Positions 1 through 10,075 are shown, counted from the stretch's first letter. The stretch is 64,000 bases of DNA from Actinomycetota bacterium (GCA_947454105.1 CANGIP010000001.1:310001-374000), one strand, 5' to 3'. Notes: generated from the letters alone by a model not told the origin. A program made the numbers and translations.

Positions 1-826
1 CGGTTCCGCTCGACCACAAGCTGACGGCACGAACTCCAGGTGTGTCAATGAGCCAACCAGCTTCGCCAACAGGATCAGATGGCAAAGCAACAAGTTGCAC
101 TGCAGTCGTTGTATGTCGACCGCGTTGATCGCCTTCACGCACAGCAGCTGTACTTTGAACTTGCCCACCAACCAAAGTGTTGACAATCGTGCTCTTGCCT
201 ACACCACTTGCACCCAGCAGAGCTACCGTGCGATATCCCTTGGCATATTGCAACAAAGCTTCGAGGCCATCGCCTCGAATACCACTCACCACATGAATGT
301 CGACACCAGGCGCAACTGCTTCAAGAGTGTCGAGGCAATGCTTCACTTCAGCCGCGCTCTCCATGAGATCGAGCTTGGTCAAAATCAAGACAGGAGTCGC
401 ACCACTGTCGAAAGCAAGAACCAATTCGCGTTCAAGGCGGCGTTGATTGGGTGGCGACACCAAAGCGTGCAACAAGAAGACGACATCAATATTGGCGGCA
501 ATCGTGTGGGCCTCAGCCCGTTGCCCTTCAAAACTGGCTCGCCGCATAAAAGCGCTATGGCGAGGCAAGACCAGTTCGACCTTTTCGCCGTCGGCCGAGA
601 CCACGACCCAGTCGCCCACAGCAACTTCGGCCCCAATATTGCGCACTCGCACCGGCTCGATGCCCATCGACGGTGGGCCGTACCAAACAGTGCTCCAGCC
701 TCGGTCAAGTCGCGATACCCGGCCCGGCAAATTGGTCCCATCGAGCACATGTGGGTGGTTTCGGGCGACTTCGGCGCGCGTTAAATCCCACGTCACATCC
801 CATGTGACATTCCAACCAAGCGCCAT
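1..826 (-). CDS. rsgA: Ribosome small-subunit-dependent GTPase A (partial, C-terminus off the left edge)
   Basis: RsgA is a circularly permuted GTPase that acts in late 30S subunit maturation. Reading the minus strand from the ATG at 826 gives about 275 residues without a stop. An OB-fold-like N-terminal part is followed by the permuted GTPase motifs: TKLD (G4) at about 150-153, the P-loop GASGVGKST at 205-213, the REGDQRGRHTTT switch at about 230-241 and DTPG (G3) at 261-264. This order (G4 before G1) is diagnostic. The C-terminal zinc-binding domain lies beyond the window. An in-frame GTG at 841 is an alternative start. The gene is divergent from the MMPL exporter, with under 80 bases between them. 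Confidence 0.95.
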   Translation of the reverse strand, partial: MALGWNVTWDVTWDLTRAEVARNHPHVLDGTNLPGRVSRLDRGWSTVWYGPPSMGIEPVRVRNIGAEVAVGDWVVVSADGEKVELVLPRHSAFMRRASFEGQRAEAHTIAANIDVVFLLHALVSPPNQRRLERELVLAFDSGATPVLILTKLDLMESAAEVKHCLDTLEAVAPGVDIHVVSGIRGDGLEALLQYAKGYRTVALLGASGVGKSTIVNTLVGGQVQSTAAVREGDQRGRHTTTAVQLVALPSDPVGEAGWLIDTPGVRAVSLWSSGT

Positions 827-904
827 CCGTGGGTCGTTCACATAGGTGACCGTAGCCTCAAAGAGGCACTCTTCCCCTGAACCAGTGCCAAAGGAACCCC
901 CAAC

Positions 905-3235
905 ATGTTGTCTCGCCTCGCCCACTGGTGCTTCCGTCGCCACTGGCTCACCATCATCATTTGGCTCGTTGCTCTTTTCGGCGGAAGCCTCATCGCCAAC
1001 GGCGCCATGGGTGGCGGAGCATTCCAGACCCGCTTTTCGATTCCTAATACCGAAAGTTTGCGAGCTCTCAATCTGCTCAAAAATGCCTTCCCTGATGCCG
1101 ACACGATTACCGATGCGCAAATCGTTTTCGAGGTCGCGTCCGACACCGCCGATGGCGTCAACAATCCCGAAGTCAAAGCGGTCATGACCGATGTCTTCAC
1201 TCAATTGCAAGCCGGAATCGAAGGCCTCACGATTACCTCGCCATACGACGCTCCACAGTTGATGAGCACCACACAGCCCATTGCATACGCAGTTCTCCAC
1301 TTACCAAAGGGGAACTCGCAAGCCGACATGCGATTGATCGGAACTGATATTCGAGATATCGCCGAACCAATCCTTGATCAAAACAACTCGCGCTCACTTG
1401 TCACTGTCGAATACGGCGGCGACCCTTTCGTGTCGTTTAACTTGCCCGAAAGCGAAGTCGTTGGTCTTCTTGCTGCGATCATCATTTTGGTCCTCGCCTT
1501 CGGATCAGTGCTCGCGATGGGACTACCTATTGGCACTGCGCTCATCGGACTCGGCACCGGAATTTCGATCGTCACAATATTGAGTCACGTCATGGAGATG
1601 CCCGACTTTGTCGTGCAGATCGGCGGCATGATTGGTATCGGCGTTGGTATTGACTACGCACTCTTTATCGTCACGCGTTTCCGCGAAGGCTTGCGCGCGG
1701 GCTTGTCACCCGAAGAAGCGACGGCTGCATCGATTGACACCGCCGGTCGCGCAGTTTTGTTCGCCGGAATCACTGTCATGGTGTCGTTACTTGGCATGTA
1801 CATGATGGGCATGAAGTTCATTTACGGACTCGCAATCGCTGCATCGACAACTGTCGGCGTGATGGTCTTAGCTGCTCTCACACTTTTGCCTGCGCTGTTG
1901 TCATGGGTAGGTCATCGCATTGATGTCACAACTCGAGCCGCTCTGATTGCACTCATCACCTTCTCGACAGTTTCGCTATTTGGTGTTGTTTTCATTGGCT
2001 CTTTGTCACTTATCGCCGTGGGCGTTTTGCTGGCCGTCATCATCATGGCCACGAGTTTCTTGGTGAAATCGTGGCGTACCCCCATCAAACATCGTGAACC
2101 AAAACCCATCAAAGAACAGTTCTGGTATCGCTGGAGTCGCTTTATCCAGCATCGTCCGTGGGTATCGCTCATCGGTGGTCTCACCGTTCTATTAGTCATG
2201 ACCTTGCCACTCTTCGGAATGCGCATCGCGTTGAGCGATAATGGCAATCGCGCTGAGTGGCAAACTGCTCGTCGTGCGTACGACATGCTTGCGCAAGGAT
2301 TCGGACCTGGTTTCAACGGACCTTTGCAATTAGTTGCTGAAGTAACTCCCGCTGAAGCTGCAGACTCAGCAAAGTTGGCTGAGATTTCGGCCGCGATCGG
2401 CGCCGACAAAGACGTCGCATTTGTTTCGCCTGCAACACCGTTGACTGACACGCTTGTTGTCTGGAAAGTTGTTCCTCGCGAATCGCCACAATCTGAAAAC
2501 ACCGCAAATTTGGTTCATCGTTTGCGTGATGATGTCTTGCCACCTGCAGTAGCCGGAACCGACATTCACATCAACGTGGGTGGCTTCACCGCAATTGGTG
2601 TCGACCTCAGTGACTACTTCGCCAAGCGCATCTTTTTGTTCATTGGCGCAGTTCTTTTGATGTCATTTTTATTGCTCATGGCCGTATTCAGAAGTTTGCT
2701 CGTTCCGCTCAAAGCCGTGATCATGAACTTGCTTTCGATCGGTGCTTCGTACGGCATCATCGTCGCCATTTTCCAGTGGGGTTACGGCGGCAGTTTGATT
2801 GGCGTCGGGAGTGCCGGACCCATCGAACCTTTCATTCCGATGATGCTCTTCGCGATCGTGTTTGGACTCTCGATGGACTACGAGGTTTTCTTGCTCTCAC
2901 GTATGAAAGAAGAGTTCGATCGAACGGGTGATAACGCGACCGCGGTGGCCGACGGTTTGGCCGCCACAGCCCGCGTCATCACCGCTGCGGCCCTGATCAT
3001 GGTCGCCGTTTTCGGAAGTTTTGTGGCGGGCGATGACCGCACGATCAAGCTCTTCGGAATGGGCCTCGCCGTGGCTGTCCTGCTGGACGCCACACTTGTG
3101 CGAATGGTGCTTGTACCAGCGACGATGGAACTTTTGGGAGCCCGCAACTGGTGGATCCCCAAATGGCTAGATAAGGTCCTGCCTCGCATCAACGTCGAGG
3201 GGCAATCGCACCTCCCCGAAAAAGAAGTGGCTTGA
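905..3235 (+). CDS. MMPL/RND-family membrane transporter
   Basis: A 776-residue protein of the MMPL (mycobacterial membrane protein large) branch of the RND superfamily, which exports lipids or hydrophobic compounds using proton motive force. It has the duplicated RND layout: a first membrane helix at about 12-34, an extracytoplasmic domain, a block of helices starting near 170, then the same pattern in the second half. Two family motifs are visible. GIGVGIDYALFIVTRFREG lies near residue 245, and GLSMDYEVFLLSRMKEEF near 655; both carry the membrane Asp-Tyr pair thought to relay protons. No lipid-biosynthesis gene adjoins it, so the substrate is unknown. It ends 35 bases before topA. Confidence 0.9.
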   Translation: MLSRLAHWCFRRHWLTIIIWLVALFGGSLIANGAMGGGAFQTRFSIPNTESLRALNLLKNAFPDADTITDAQIVFEVASDTADGVNNPEVKAVMTDVFTQLQAGIEGLTITSPYDAPQLMSTTQPIAYAVLHLPKGNSQADMRLIGTDIRDIAEPILDQNNSRSLVTVEYGGDPFVSFNLPESEVVGLLAAIIILVLAFGSVLAMGLPIGTALIGLGTGISIVTILSHVMEMPDFVVQIGGMIGIGVGIDYALFIVTRFREGLRAGLSPEEATAASIDTAGRAVLFAGITVMVSLLGMYMMGMKFIYGLAIAASTTVGVMVLAALTLLPALLSWVGHRIDVTTRAALIALITFSTVSLFGVVFIGSLSLIAVGVLLAVIIMATSFLVKSWRTPIKHREPKPIKEQFWYRWSRFIQHRPWVSLIGGLTVLLVMTLPLFGMRIALSDNGNRAEWQTARRAYDMLAQGFGPGFNGPLQLVAEVTPAEAADSAKLAEISAAIGADKDVAFVSPATPLTDTLVVWKVVPRESPQSENTANLVHRLRDDVLPPAVAGTDIHINVGGFTAIGVDLSDYFAKRIFLFIGAVLLMSFLLLMAVFRSLLVPLKAVIMNLLSIGASYGIIVAIFQWGYGGSLIGVGSAGPIEPFIPMMLFAIVFGLSMDYEVFLLSRMKEEFDRTGDNATAVADGLAATARVITAAALIMVAVFGSFVAGDDRTIKLFGMGLAVAVLLDATLVRMVLVPATMELLGARNWWIPKWLDKVLPRINVEGQSHLPEKEVA

Positions 3236-3270
3236 CAAACCTAGGCTCGATGCCGTAGCGCTTTATATAT

Positions 3271-6057
3271 ATGACAACCCCGACCTCCAAACCCCTCGTG
3301 ATCGTTGAATCACCAGCCAAGGCCAAAACAATTGGTTCTTTGCTTGGTGCCAACTTTGACGTCCTGGCTTCGGTGGGCCATGTCGCAGACCTTCCCTCTA
3401 AGGGCATGGCCGTCGATGTGGACAACCACTTCAAGCCCACCTACGAATTGACCGAGCGTGGCGCCAAGGTCATCAAGGAGTTACGCGTTCTCGCCAAGAA
3501 GGCCAGTGCGATTTATCTCGCAACCGACGAAGACCGCGAGGGAGAGGCCATCAGCTGGCACCTCATCGAAAACCTCAAGTCGGCGATCAAGCCCGGTGTA
3601 CCCGTACACCGGGTGGTCTTTCACGAAATCACCAAGACCGCCATTGACCATGCTTTCGCAGAACCCCGAGATCTCGATTACGGCTTGGTCGATGCCGCCG
3701 AGACCCGTCGCATCCTCGACCGCTTGTTCGGTTATGAGGTGTCCCCCGTGTTGTGGCGCAAAGTGAATCGTGGATTGTCCGCTGGTCGTGTGCAGAGCCC
3801 GACCGTACGTTTGATTGTTGAGCGTGAACGTGAGCGCATCGCTTTCGTGACGGCCGGATATTGGGGCCTCGATCTCGTGTCGGCCACCAGCCCTTCTTTC
3901 AAAGCAGCGTTGCTTGAAGTAGACGGCAAGCGAGTTGCCACCGGAAAAGACTTCGACAGTTTCGGCAAGGCCAAAGAAGGCGTTGTCGTCCTCAGCGAAT
4001 CTGTTGCCACGTCATTGGTTGATCGACTGAAGAGCGCAACCATCACCGTGCGCTCGGTTGAAGACAAGCCTTATCGCTCGTCGCCCAAGCCGCCATTCAT
4101 GACGAGCACCTTGCAGCAAGAAGCTGGTCGCAAGTTGCGCTTGTCGGCACAGCAGGTCATGCGTACGGCCCAAGGCTTGTACGAACGAGGATTCATTACC
4201 TATATGCGTACCGACTCGGTCACGCTTGCTGAAGAAGCCCTCACCGAAGTTCGTGCGCAGATTCGCAAGGATTACGGCAGCGAATACCTTCTTGATTCTC
4301 CACGTCGTTATGCCAACAAGGTCAAGAACGCACAAGAGGCCCACGAAGCGATTCGTCCAACCTTGCCGATGCGTTCACCCGACAGTGTGATGAGTCAACT
4401 CAGCGGACCCGACCTGGCGTTGTATCGCCTCATCTGGCAGCGCACACTCGCATCGCAAATGCCTGACGCACAAGGTGTCACCGTGTCAATTCGTTTAGGT
4501 GGCGTCGCTGCAGCTGCTGGCGCAACAACTGCCAACGATTGTGAATTCTCGGCGAGTGGAACAACCATTACGTTCCCGGGTCACCGTCGTGCCTATGAAG
4601 AGTCACGCGACGACGATGCAGCCGATACTGAGACCGAAGCATTATTGCCCGTACTTAAAGTTGGCGATGCTGTTCCGGTTCTTTCGCTCGATCCGAACGG
4701 ACACGAAACCACACCACCAGCGCGCTACACCGAAGCTTCAATCGTCAAGAAGCTCGAAGAACTTGGCATTGGCCGTCCGTCAACGTGGGCATCAATTATT
4801 CAGACTGTGCAAGACCGTGGTTACGTGTGGAAGAAGGCGCAAGCACTCGTGCCAACCTGGACCGCATTCGCAGTTGTTGGTTTGCTCGAACAACACTTCA
4901 CCGGTTTGGTTGATTATCAATTCACTGCAGGAGTCGAAGAAGACCTCGACGAGATCGCGCAAAAGAAATTGGCCAAAGACAAGTGGTTGCATGATTTCTA
5001 TTTCGGTCTCATTGCCGAAGGTCGTGAAGGTGATGCCAAAGAACTTGGTCTCAAGCGACTCATTGAAAACAACATTGCGGGTATTGACGCCGCTGTGATC
5101 AACTCGTTCTCGATTGGTGCCGACCCCACCACGGGTGAAGTCATTGTTGTGAAGCCTGGCAAGTTTGGCCCGTACGTGAAGCGTGGTGACGAGAACGCAT
5201 CGGTTCCCGATTCACTCACACCCGATGAACTCACTCTTGAAATGGCGTTGCGTTTGTTGGCAATGCCGAAGAGTGACGAACCCATTGGTGAATTGAATGG
5301 TCTGCCAGTATTTGCCAAAAATGGTCGGTTTGGGCCATATGTGCAGTGGGGTACGCAAGATGTACCACCGCCCGGATTTGAAAAACCAAAGATGGTCAGT
5401 TTGTTCAAGACCATGGTTCTTGATCGCATCACCATGGTTGATGCCGAACAACTACTGACACTTCCCCGCACACTTGGCGTTGATCCAACCGACGGCGAAC
5501 CGATTACTGCACAAAATGGAAAGTTTGGTCCGTACCTGCAAAAGGTCAAGGATTACCGCACCATTGAGAATGAAGAGAAGTTGCTCACCATCACTCTTGA
5601 TGAAGCACTTTCAATTTACTCACTCCCAAAAGTGTTTCGCCGAGGTCGCGCCGCGTCGCCTAACAGCGGACCCATGCGCGAGTTCGGCACCGATCCCGCA
5701 AGTGGTCGTCCGGTTGTTGCCAAGGACGGCAAGTTTGGTGTGTATGTCACCGACGGTGAAGTGAATGCATCGCTTGGTAAAGGTGACCGCCTTGAAGACA
5801 TGTTGCCCGAACGTGCTTACGAATTGTTGGCAGTTCGTCGCGAAGTGATGATTGAAAAGGGTCTCGTGCCCGGACAGAAGAGCCCGGCAAAGCGAGGCGC
5901 ACCAAAGAAGGCCGCGGCTAAGAAAGCCCCGGCGAAAAAAGCTGCTGCTCCGAAAAAGGCCGTCGCTAAGAAGCCAGCAAAGAAGAAGGCTGCTGCTCCA
6001 AAGAAAGCCGCCGCCAAGGCTCCTGCGAAAAAGAAAGCCCAGAAGCCCGAAGAATGA
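3271..6057 (+). CDS. topA: DNA topoisomerase I with lysine/alanine-rich C-terminal tail
   Basis: Type IA topoisomerase, which relaxes negative supercoils. The 928 residues begin with the TOPRIM motif VIVESPAKAKTI (about 9-20). The catalytic tyrosine is in GFITYMRTDS at Tyr311. After the core come four C-terminal repeats, each carrying a KFGPY-type signature (KPGKFGPYV, KNGRFGPYV, QNGKFGPYL, KDGKFGVYV). From about residue 869 the chain becomes a 60-residue tail of PAKK/AAKK repeats resembling histone H1, as in other actinobacterial TopA proteins, where such tails aid processivity. No Shine-Dalgarno is visible before the ATG; the preceding bases are a TA-rich run. It overlaps tmk by four bases (ATGA). 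Confidence 0.97.
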   Translation: MTTPTSKPLVIVESPAKAKTIGSLLGANFDVLASVGHVADLPSKGMAVDVDNHFKPTYELTERGAKVIKELRVLAKKASAIYLATDEDREGEAISWHLIENLKSAIKPGVPVHRVVFHEITKTAIDHAFAEPRDLDYGLVDAAETRRILDRLFGYEVSPVLWRKVNRGLSAGRVQSPTVRLIVERERERIAFVTAGYWGLDLVSATSPSFKAALLEVDGKRVATGKDFDSFGKAKEGVVVLSESVATSLVDRLKSATITVRSVEDKPYRSSPKPPFMTSTLQQEAGRKLRLSAQQVMRTAQGLYERGFITYMRTDSVTLAEEALTEVRAQIRKDYGSEYLLDSPRRYANKVKNAQEAHEAIRPTLPMRSPDSVMSQLSGPDLALYRLIWQRTLASQMPDAQGVTVSIRLGGVAAAAGATTANDCEFSASGTTITFPGHRRAYEESRDDDAADTETEALLPVLKVGDAVPVLSLDPNGHETTPPARYTEASIVKKLEELGIGRPSTWASIIQTVQDRGYVWKKAQALVPTWTAFAVVGLLEQHFTGLVDYQFTAGVEEDLDEIAQKKLAKDKWLHDFYFGLIAEGREGDAKELGLKRLIENNIAGIDAAVINSFSIGADPTTGEVIVVKPGKFGPYVKRGDENASVPDSLTPDELTLEMALRLLAMPKSDEPIGELNGLPVFAKNGRFGPYVQWGTQDVPPPGFEKPKMVSLFKTMVLDRITMVDAEQLLTLPRTLGVDPTDGEPITAQNGKFGPYLQKVKDYRTIENEEKLLTITLDEALSIYSLPKVFRRGRAASPNSGPMREFGTDPASGRPVVAKDGKFGVYVTDGEVNASLGKGDRLEDMLPERAYELLAVRREVMIEKGLVPGQKSPAKRGAPKKAAAKKAPAKKAAAPKKAVAKKPAKKKAAAPKKAAAKAPAKKKAQKPEE

Positions 6058-6677
6058 AGACTCCGGTCTACATCGCATTCGAGGGAATCGAAGGTTGTGG
6101 CAAAACCACACAGGCTTCACGTTTAGTTGCGTCGTTACGTTTGCTCGATGCTGACTCGGTCTTAACTCGCGAGACTGGTGGCACCGACATTGGTGCGCGA
6201 ATTCGTGAGGTGTTGCACGACACCGCCAACACCCATCTCGATCCCATTGCAGAAGCATTGTTAATTGCTGGTGACCGTGCACAACATCGTGCTGAAGTCT
6301 TGGCTCCGGCACTTGCTGCTGGTCACCATGTGGTGAGTGATCGCAGCGTGTATTCAACGATTGCCTATCAGGGTTACGGTCGACAGTTACCGCTTGACAC
6401 CGTCCGCGCTGTGAATGACTGGGCTCTGCAGTCTCGCTGGCCAGACCTAGTGGTCTTGCTTGATGTTTCACACGAACACGCCATGAGTCGCCTTGCGCAT
6501 CGCGATCTTGATCGCTTTGAACAAGAGAATGGCGAGTTCTTTCAACGAGTCCGCGATGGGTTCCACGCCATGGCAGCGAATGATCCACAACACTGGGTGA
6601 TCATTGAAGCTGTTGGTGATCCTGACGCGATCGAGCTTGCCGTACGTGCAGCAGTGACCGAAAGACTCGGCATCTGA
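6054..6677 (+). CDS. tmk: Thymidylate kinase
   Basis: Phosphorylates dTMP to dTDP in the cytoplasm, supplying dTTP for replication. The 207 residues begin with the P-loop in FEGIEGCGKTTQ (about 9-20). The RETGGTDIGARIREVL region matches the dTMP-kinase DR(E)PGGT-type substrate motif, and VSDRSVYSTIAYQGYGR is the conserved DRY/DRS segment. The LID region contains an Arg-rich stretch near HRDLDRFEQE. Length is typical. It overlaps topA by four bases and is followed one base later by the clamp-loader delta-prime gene, an arrangement (tmk-holB) common in bacteria. Confidence 0.96.
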   Translation: MKTPVYIAFEGIEGCGKTTQASRLVASLRLLDADSVLTRETGGTDIGARIREVLHDTANTHLDPIAEALLIAGDRAQHRAEVLAPALAAGHHVVSDRSVYSTIAYQGYGRQLPLDTVRAVNDWALQSRWPDLVVLLDVSHEHAMSRLAHRDLDRFEQENGEFFQRVRDGFHAMAANDPQHWVIIEAVGDPDAIELAVRAAVTERLGI

Positions 6678-6678
6678 C

Positions 6679-7746
6679 ATGTCAAACTCGGTCTACGACA
6701 AGGTCATTGGCCAAGAACACACGTTGGTGAAGTTGCGGGCTTTGGCCGACTCTGCGGCGCACGCGTACCTGTTTGTTGGTCCGTCTGGATGCGGAAAAGA
6801 TATCGCCGCTCGTGCCTTTGCCGCAGTGAAGTTGCAGGGATCTGAAGACAGCACTCAACGCACTGCCGACCTAGCGATGCGCGGTATTCATGTTGATGTT
6901 CATGAAGTTGAGCGTGAAGGTGCTGGCATCAGCATCGAACAAGCTCGTGATGAAATCATTAAGTTGGCTGAACGCTCGGCAGTTGAAGGTTCAACGCGAG
7001 TCATCATCGTGCACGACTTTCAGTTGCTGGCTGATGGTGCTCGCGCCTCGTTGCTTAAGACAATTGAAGAACCCGATGGTCAGACCGTGATGATTATGTT
7101 GAGCGATGATGTCCCCGACACCATGATCACGATCGCTTCACGTTGTGTCCGAATTGATTTTCAGCCCATCACTGATGAGTTGATTATCAAACAACTCGTT
7201 GAAGATGGGGTTGATTCCAAGAAAGCCGCGGCGGTTGCTCGTGTGGCCGCCGGAGATCTTGAGCGAGCACGAGTCTTAATCAATGATCCATCGCTTGCTT
7301 CACGAACTGACCTCTTTGCCAATGTGCCGACCCGTCTGAATGGAACTACTTCGCGAGCTATTGAGATTGCTGCCGAATTGCTGAGTGCAGTTGAGTCATC
7401 GTTAGCGAGTTACGAATCAAAGCAAGAGGCCGAACTTGCCGAACTCGAAGAGCGCGTCAAGTTTTTAGGTGAGCGTGGAAGTGGTCGCAAAATTCTGACC
7501 GACAAACACAAGCGTGAATTACGACGTTATAAAACCGATGAACTTCGTTCGGGGCTGCGCATGCTCACCTTGGTGTATAGCGAAGCGCTCAAGAAGTCAA
7601 CCGAAGCGACAGCTCATCACCAAACCGATTCGTATGTGCGGGCAGTCAAAAAGATTCGCGATGCCAGTGTGGCACTCAGCCGTAACGTCAATGAGAAGTT
7701 GCTCTTCGAGAATCTCTTGATGTCCCTCCCCTCCATCAACTCGTGA
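6679..7746 (+). CDS. holB: DNA polymerase III delta-prime subunit-like clamp-loader protein
   Basis: A 355-residue AAA+ protein of the DnaX/HolB family, part of the complex that loads the sliding clamp. It starts with VYDKVIGQEHTLVKLR, the usual IGQ opening. The P-loop-like GPSGCGKD is at about 34-41 and a sensor-region SRCVRIDF motif follows near 160. The extension after about residue 230 is charged and helical (EAELAELEERVKFL), consistent with the collar domain. It has no visible zinc-finger cysteine cluster, as usual for delta-prime rather than tau. The position directly after tmk supports the call. Its stop codon lies inside the arm of a long hairpin shared with guaB. Confidence 0.9.
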   Translation: MSNSVYDKVIGQEHTLVKLRALADSAAHAYLFVGPSGCGKDIAARAFAAVKLQGSEDSTQRTADLAMRGIHVDVHEVEREGAGISIEQARDEIIKLAERSAVEGSTRVIIVHDFQLLADGARASLLKTIEEPDGQTVMIMLSDDVPDTMITIASRCVRIDFQPITDELIIKQLVEDGVDSKKAAAVARVAAGDLERARVLINDPSLASRTDLFANVPTRLNGTTSRAIEIAAELLSAVESSLASYESKQEAELAELEERVKFLGERGSGRKILTDKHKRELRRYKTDELRSGLRMLTLVYSEALKKSTEATAHHQTDSYVRAVKKIRDASVALSRNVNEKLLFENLLMSLPSINS

Positions 7747-7797
7747 TTCTGGTGTTGTTTTAATTGGTATTACCGATTAAAACAACACCAGAATCAC
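7743..7797. terminator. 22-bp perfect inverted repeat between convergent holB and guaB
   Basis: The arms at 7743-7764 and 7776-7797 are exactly complementary over 22 bases, with an 11-base loop that can pair further (GGT/ACC). The holB stop codon (7744-7746) sits inside the left arm. The right arm ends four bases before the guaB stop. The stem is AT-rich in its inner half and includes TTTTAAT/ATTAAAA, so it can serve both strands as a bidirectional terminator. Confidence 0.75.
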
Positions 7798-7801
7798 AAA
7801 G

Positions 7802-9286
7802 TTATTGGTGGTAGTTGGGGGCTTCGTTGGTGACTAAGACGTCGTGGGGATGACTTTCCTCGCGACCAGCAGTGGTCACGCGCATGAAGCGGGCCTTGGT
7901 ACGCAACTGATCAAGATTGGCTGCTCCGACGTATCCCATTCCTGATCGCAAGCCACCGATGAGTTGGTACACCACATCGTGAAGTGAACCTGAATACGCC
8001 ACGCGTCCTTCAATTCCTTCGGGCACCAACTTGTTTCGCGCAGTGCCTTGACCACTTCCGTAGCGATCGGCTCCGAGTCCTTGCATGGCGCCGAGTGATC
8101 CCATTCCGCGATAGCTCTTATAACGGCGACCTTCGAACAATTCCATCTCGCCTGGCGCTTCATCGGTTCCGGCCAACAAACTTCCGAGCATCACTGAACT
8201 TCCGCCCGATGCCAAGGCCTTCACGATGTCACCTGAGTACGTGACACCACCATCGGCGATGATCGGAATACCAAGTTGACGTGCTCGGCTTGCGGCATAC
8301 CAAATCGCCGACAACTGCGGCATACCGGCACCCGAGATCACACGTGTCGTACAGATCGATCCTGCGCCAACTCCAACCTTGATTGCGTCGCACCCAACTT
8401 CGGCCAAAGCATCAACACCCTCTTCAGTGACCACGTTGCCGGCAATCACTGCCAAGTTCGGCCACGCCGACTTGATGCGGCGCACTGCAGTTAACACACC
8501 TTGTGTATGTCCATGCGCCGTGTCGATGACAACAACATCTACTGATGACTTCATCAATGCCTCGACTCGGTCTTCTAAGTCGGGGCCAACACCAACGGCC
8601 GCGCCAACTCGTAAACGGCCGAGATCGTCATGGGTCGCGTCTGGATAGTCGCGCTTCTTCATGATGTCTTTGACTGTGATGATGCCAACCAAATGTCCGT
8701 CTTTGTCGACGAGTGGCAACTTCTCAATGCGGTGCTTCTGAATAATCGTTTGAGCCTCGGCCAACGTTGTGTCTTCGTTGCCGGTCACCAGTGGAGCCTT
8801 CGTCATGAAGTCGCTCACTGGGCGGAGGAAATCTGCTGGTTCACAAAAACGAATATCGCGATTGGTCAAAATACCAACGAGCACTCCGGCTTTATCAATA
8901 ATCGGTACACCCGAGAACTTGAATCGACGCATGAGGTCTTCGGCCTCTTGCAACGATGCGTCGGGTCCCAGTGTCACTGGGTCGGAGATCATGCCTGATT
9001 GCGACCGCTTCACTCGACGAGCTTCGGCGGCCTGGTCTTCAATACTCATGTTGCGATGCAAAATTCCGATTCCACCCAAACGGGCCATGGCGATAGCCAT
9101 AGGTGCTTCGGTGACTTTGTCCATCGCTGCCGACAACAACGGCACGGCCAAAGAGATTTCGCTCGTGAGTTGAGTACGCACATCAACCTGATCGGGTAGT
9201 ACATCGCTGAATCCTGGAACTAAAACAACGTCGTCAAAGGTAAGGCCTTCGTGTGGGTTAAACACAGTGTTGTTAATCGGGTTCAT
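7802..9286 (-). CDS. guaB: IMP dehydrogenase
   Basis: Oxidises IMP to XMP with NAD+, the committed step of guanine nucleotide synthesis. The 494 residues begin with the conserved [18 protein letters not shown]. Two CBS domains lie at about 100-215 (ending near [12 protein letters not shown]). The catalytic loop Cys is in [20 protein letters not shown], and the mobile flap region contains [12 protein letters not shown] with YGSGQG following. A good Shine-Dalgarno (GGAG) lies eight bases before the ATG. It is transcribed alone, convergent with holB. No guaA is adjacent in the window. Confidence 0.97.
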   Translation of the reverse strand: MNPINNTVFNPHEGLTFDDVVLVPGFSDVLPDQVDVRTQLTSEISLAVPLLSAAMDKVTEAPMAIAMARLGGIGILHRNMSIEDQAAEARRVKRSQSGMISDPVTLGPDASLQEAEDLMRRFKFSGVPIIDKAGVLVGILTNRDIRFCEPADFLRPVSDFMTKAPLVTGNEDTTLAEAQTIIQKHRIEKLPLVDKDGHLVGIITVKDIMKKRDYPDATHDDLGRLRVGAAVGVGPDLEDRVEALMKSSVDVVVIDTAHGHTQGVLTAVRRIKSAWPNLAVIAGNVVTEEGVDALAEVGCDAIKVGVGAGSICTTRVISGAGMPQLSAIWYAASRARQLGIPIIADGGVTYSGDIVKALASGGSSVMLGSLLAGTDEAPGEMELFEGRRYKSYRGMGSLGAMQGLGADRYGSGQGTARNKLVPEGIEGRVAYSGSLHDVVYQLIGGLRSGMGYVGAANLDQLRTKARFMRVTTAGREESHPHDVLVTNEAPNYHQ

Positions 9287-9450
9287 GAGGGTTCTCCATT
9301 CGTTCGCGTAACGTTAAAAAGTGCAACGATGACAGGGGGAATTACCGCACCTCACAATTCATAAATTCAAATTAGTTTTTGGGTGATGAATCGCTCAACT
9401 GCTACAAGCAAAATTGACAACCTTTTACGGAATATAAAGAGAGCAGCATC

Positions 9451-9963
9451 ATGCCGAAGTTGACGAACGATGAAGTGCAGAAATTCCTGAGTGAACGAGG
9501 TCACCTTGCGCGCATCGGAACAGTTGATGCCGATGGCATGCCACGAGTTCTACCGTTGTGGTTCATCATTCGTGATGACGAACTTTTGTTTACTCCTCGA
9601 TCACCAGCGATCATCTGGAAGAACATCGAACGCGATCCACGCGTTGGGATTTCGATTGACGAAGAGGCCGACCCATGGCGCAAGGTTTCAGTTCAAGGGC
9701 ATGTGGTTGTGAAGTATCAGCCCGGCAACGACGATGCGTGGCGCGAGATCTATCGCGATATCGCCAAGCGCTATGTGCCCGATACAGCGGCTGATGGTTA
9801 CGTCGACGGAACCGACGACCAGCCGCGCGCTTTATGCGCGGTGTCGCTCAGTGCCCCCACGACCAAGATCGTGACCTGGCGTATGCCCGTAGCCGGCGAA
9901 GACCCCCGTGGAGTGTGGGCCAAGCGCTATTTCTTGCCGGGCACCAAATGGTCAGACCGCTAG
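9451..9963 (+). CDS. Pyridoxamine 5'-phosphate oxidase-fold (PPOX-class) flavin/F420-binding protein
   Basis: A 170-residue split-barrel protein of the PNPOx-like/FDOR group. The N-terminal core GHLARIGTVDADGMPRVLPLWF, followed by the IWKNIERDPRVGISIDEE segment, is typical of actinobacterial PPOX-class proteins, which bind F420, FMN or heme. It lacks the substrate residues of true PdxH, which is encoded separately near 60 kb. The substrate cannot be told from sequence. The gene has its own upstream region shared divergently with guaB (164 bases) and is followed by tRNA-Thr. Confidence 0.8.
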   Translation: MPKLTNDEVQKFLSERGHLARIGTVDADGMPRVLPLWFIIRDDELLFTPRSPAIIWKNIERDPRVGISIDEEADPWRKVSVQGHVVVKYQPGNDDAWREIYRDIAKRYVPDTAADGYVDGTDDQPRALCAVSLSAPTTKIVTWRMPVAGEDPRGVWAKRYFLPGTKWSDR

Positions 9964-9987
9964 TAGCCGATAGGATTTCCACCCATT

Positions 9988-10063
9988 GCCCGGGTAGCTC
10001 AGTCGGTAGAGCAACGCACTCGTAATGCGTAGGTCAGGAGTTCGATTCTCCTCTCGGGCTCCA
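9988..10063 (+). tRNA. tRNA-Thr (anticodon CGT)
   Basis: A 76-base cloverleaf. The acceptor arm GCCCGGG pairs with CTCGGGC with one G-T pair. The D arm contains AGCTCAGTCGGTAGAGC. The anticodon stem ACGCA/TGCGT encloses loop CTCGTAA (anticodon CGT, reading ACG). The T arm is AGGAG-TTCGATT-CTCCT. Discriminator T is followed by an encoded CCA at 10061-10063. Confidence 0.97.
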
Positions 10064-10075
10064 CTGATTTTCTGG

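Noticed and set aside
95-784. Plus-strand 229-codon frame
   Set aside because: It lies antisense to rsgA, whose GTPase motifs are unmistakable on the minus strand.
3232-3270. TTGACA and TATATA before topA as a promoter
   Set aside because: The distance of 26 bases is too long, and no well-matched -10 lies at 17-18 bases.
5620-6588. Minus-strand 322-codon frame
   Set aside because: Antisense to the topA tail and tmk; the phenylalanine/glycine-rich part is the reverse of the Lys/Ala codons.
9413-9440. TTGACA followed by TATAAA before the PPOX-class gene as a standard promoter
   Set aside because: The spacing is only 13 bases, too short for the usual -35/-10 pair.
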